Source: an uncultured Prevotellaceae bacterium (lineage in GTDB: Bacteria; Bacteroidota; Bacteroidia; Bacteroidales; Muribaculaceae). From it: a stretch of 6,348 nt of DNA. Below the pieces are notes generated by a model. That model made no database searches, had not been told where the DNA came from, and saw only the letters and a program-made list of their open reading frames with translations. Every line of letters begins with the position of its first letter. Position 1 is the first letter of the stretch. Positions 5,626 through 6,348 of the stretch are shown piece by piece. The DNA lies in contig CALAVD010000348.1 in assembly GCA_937892085.1 (NCBI GenBank), positions 1 to 6,348 on the forward strand. Direction: 5' to 3'. Both the position numbers and the translations under genes were made by a program.

Positions 5626-6203
5626 GACGTATAGGCATCTTTGGTGGATCGTTTAACCCAATCCATGTGGGGCATGCTCTGATAGCCAGCTATATAATGG
5701 AGAGTGGAGCAGTTGATGCCTTGTGGCTTATGGTGTCGCCGCAAAATCCTCTTAAAGAAAATAATGGTTTGGCGAGCGATTATCATCGGTTGCACATGAC
5801 CGAACTTGTTTCGAGGCGAATTGATGGTGTCACCACCTCGGCATTTGAGTTCGACCTGCCCAAGCCATCCTATACCATCGACACCCTCAAGGCCCTTCAT
5901 GCAAAATTCCCCGACGACGAGTTTTACCTTGTCATAGGTGCTGATAACTGGTGCCTGTTCGACAAGTGGAAGTCGGGCGAGGAGATTATCAAGAATTTTC
6001 ACATCTTGATTTATCCTCGTCGAGGATATGATATAGTTGTCTCTGAGGAATATAGCGATAGGGTAGAGGTGGTGAATGCTCCAATGATAGAGGTGTCCTC
6101 GACGCAGATAAGGGAACGATTGTCACAAATGAAGAGTGTGAGCTTCTATGTCCCTGAATCTGTTGAGAAATATATTGTTGACAACAAACTTTACATGAAA
6201 TAA
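5622..6203 (+). CDS. nadD: Nicotinate-nucleotide adenylyltransferase
   Basis: NadD joins nicotinate mononucleotide and ATP to give deamido-NAD, the penultimate step of NAD synthesis. The 193-residue product is full length. It shows the nucleotidyltransferase signature GIFGGSFNPIHVGH (5-18), including the (H/T)xGH active-site motif at 15-18, then WLMVSPQNPLK (35-45), which helps bind the substrate, DLPKPSYTIDTLKAL (78-92), LVIGADNW (103-110) and the C-terminal VSSTQIRERL (158-167), the ISSTxIR phosphate-binding motif. The ATG overlaps the gmk TGA by four bases. It is followed after one base by the next gene. The gmk-nadD pairing suggests coordinated supply of guanine nucleotides and NAD, although this may just be shared housekeeping expression. 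Confidence 0.97.
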   Translation: MRRIGIFGGSFNPIHVGHALIASYIMESGAVDALWLMVSPQNPLKENNGLASDYHRLHMTELVSRRIDGVTTSAFEFDLPKPSYTIDTLKALHAKFPDDEFYLVIGADNWCLFDKWKSGEEIIKNFHILIYPRRGYDIVVSEEYSDRVEVVNAPMIEVSSTQIRERLSQMKSVSFYVPESVEKYIVDNKLYMK

Positions 6204-6204
6204 T

Positions 6205-6348
6205 ATGGAAAACGATAAACTATCTCCATCGAGTCTTGCATTCATTGCCATGGCTAATGAATATTGTGAGATTGTGGAGAATTGTGCCCAGCATGGACGA
6301 GATGGATTGGTGCAATCTATGCTTAAGCTGTTGCCACGCATATATATA
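6205..6348 (+). CDS. Probable DUF5063 domain-containing protein, N-terminal fragment cut by window edge
   Basis: An open frame of 48 codons begins one base after the nadD stop and runs off the right edge. It reads MENDKLSPSSLAFIAMANEYC at the start and ends QSMLKLLPRIYI. The pattern of an aliphatic-aromatic helix with ANEYCEIVEN, then a second helix ending LLPRIYI, resembles the beginning of the DUF5063 family of Bacteroidetes, whose function is not known to me. There is no signal peptide or membrane segment. The tight junction with nadD indicates it belongs to the same operon. The family assignment is from memory of the N-terminal pattern only; that it is a real coding start is more certain, given its position and codon pattern. 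Confidence 0.65.
   Translation, partial: MENDKLSPSSLAFIAMANEYCEIVENCAQHGRDGLVQSMLKLLPRIYI

Noticed and set aside
5583..6002. Minus-strand frame of 139 codons opposite nadD
   Set aside because: It is antisense to nadD, which carries all catalytic motifs; no independent coding signal.

Overview
The window looks like chromosomal housekeeping DNA from a member of the Bacteroidales, probably a gut or oral relative of Bacteroides, Prevotella or the Muribaculaceae. Three things point there. The prolyl-tRNA synthetase is the archaeal/eukaryote-like form typical of Bacteroidetes. There is a DUF4290 protein, a family I know only from Bacteroidetes. Intergenic promoters carry the Bacteroidetes -7 box TAnnTTTG, and start codons mostly lack Shine-Dalgarno sequences. 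I cannot name the genus.

The left two thirds (1-3918) is read on the minus strand. In transcription order it holds tsaB (tRNA t6A modification), a DUF4290 protein, rimM (16S rRNA processing), a small secreted OmpA-like-domain protein that starts 13 bases after rimM, and proS, whose last ~100 codons lie beyond the left edge. The right third (4168-6348) is read on the plus strand as a tight cluster: yicC-like endoribonuclease, gmk, nadD, and the first 48 codons of a probable DUF5063 protein. Gaps there are 6 bases, a 4-base ATGA overlap, and 1 base. A 249-base AT-rich divergent promoter region separates the two groups.

Functionally the window is dominated by translation (proS, rimM, tsaB) and nucleotide/cofactor metabolism (gmk, nadD), with one envelope protein. 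All recognised enzymes look intact, with their key motifs present.

The least ordinary structure is in two intergenic spacers, upstream of proS (1171-1282) and upstream of rimM (2439-2576). Both are largely built from degenerate seven-base tandem repeats arranged in the same module order, and they share an exact 17-base stretch. This resembles heptanucleotide microsatellite (STRR-like) DNA. I see no defence system, mobile element, CRISPR array, tRNA or rRNA, and no convincing new biological system beyond this repeat family.
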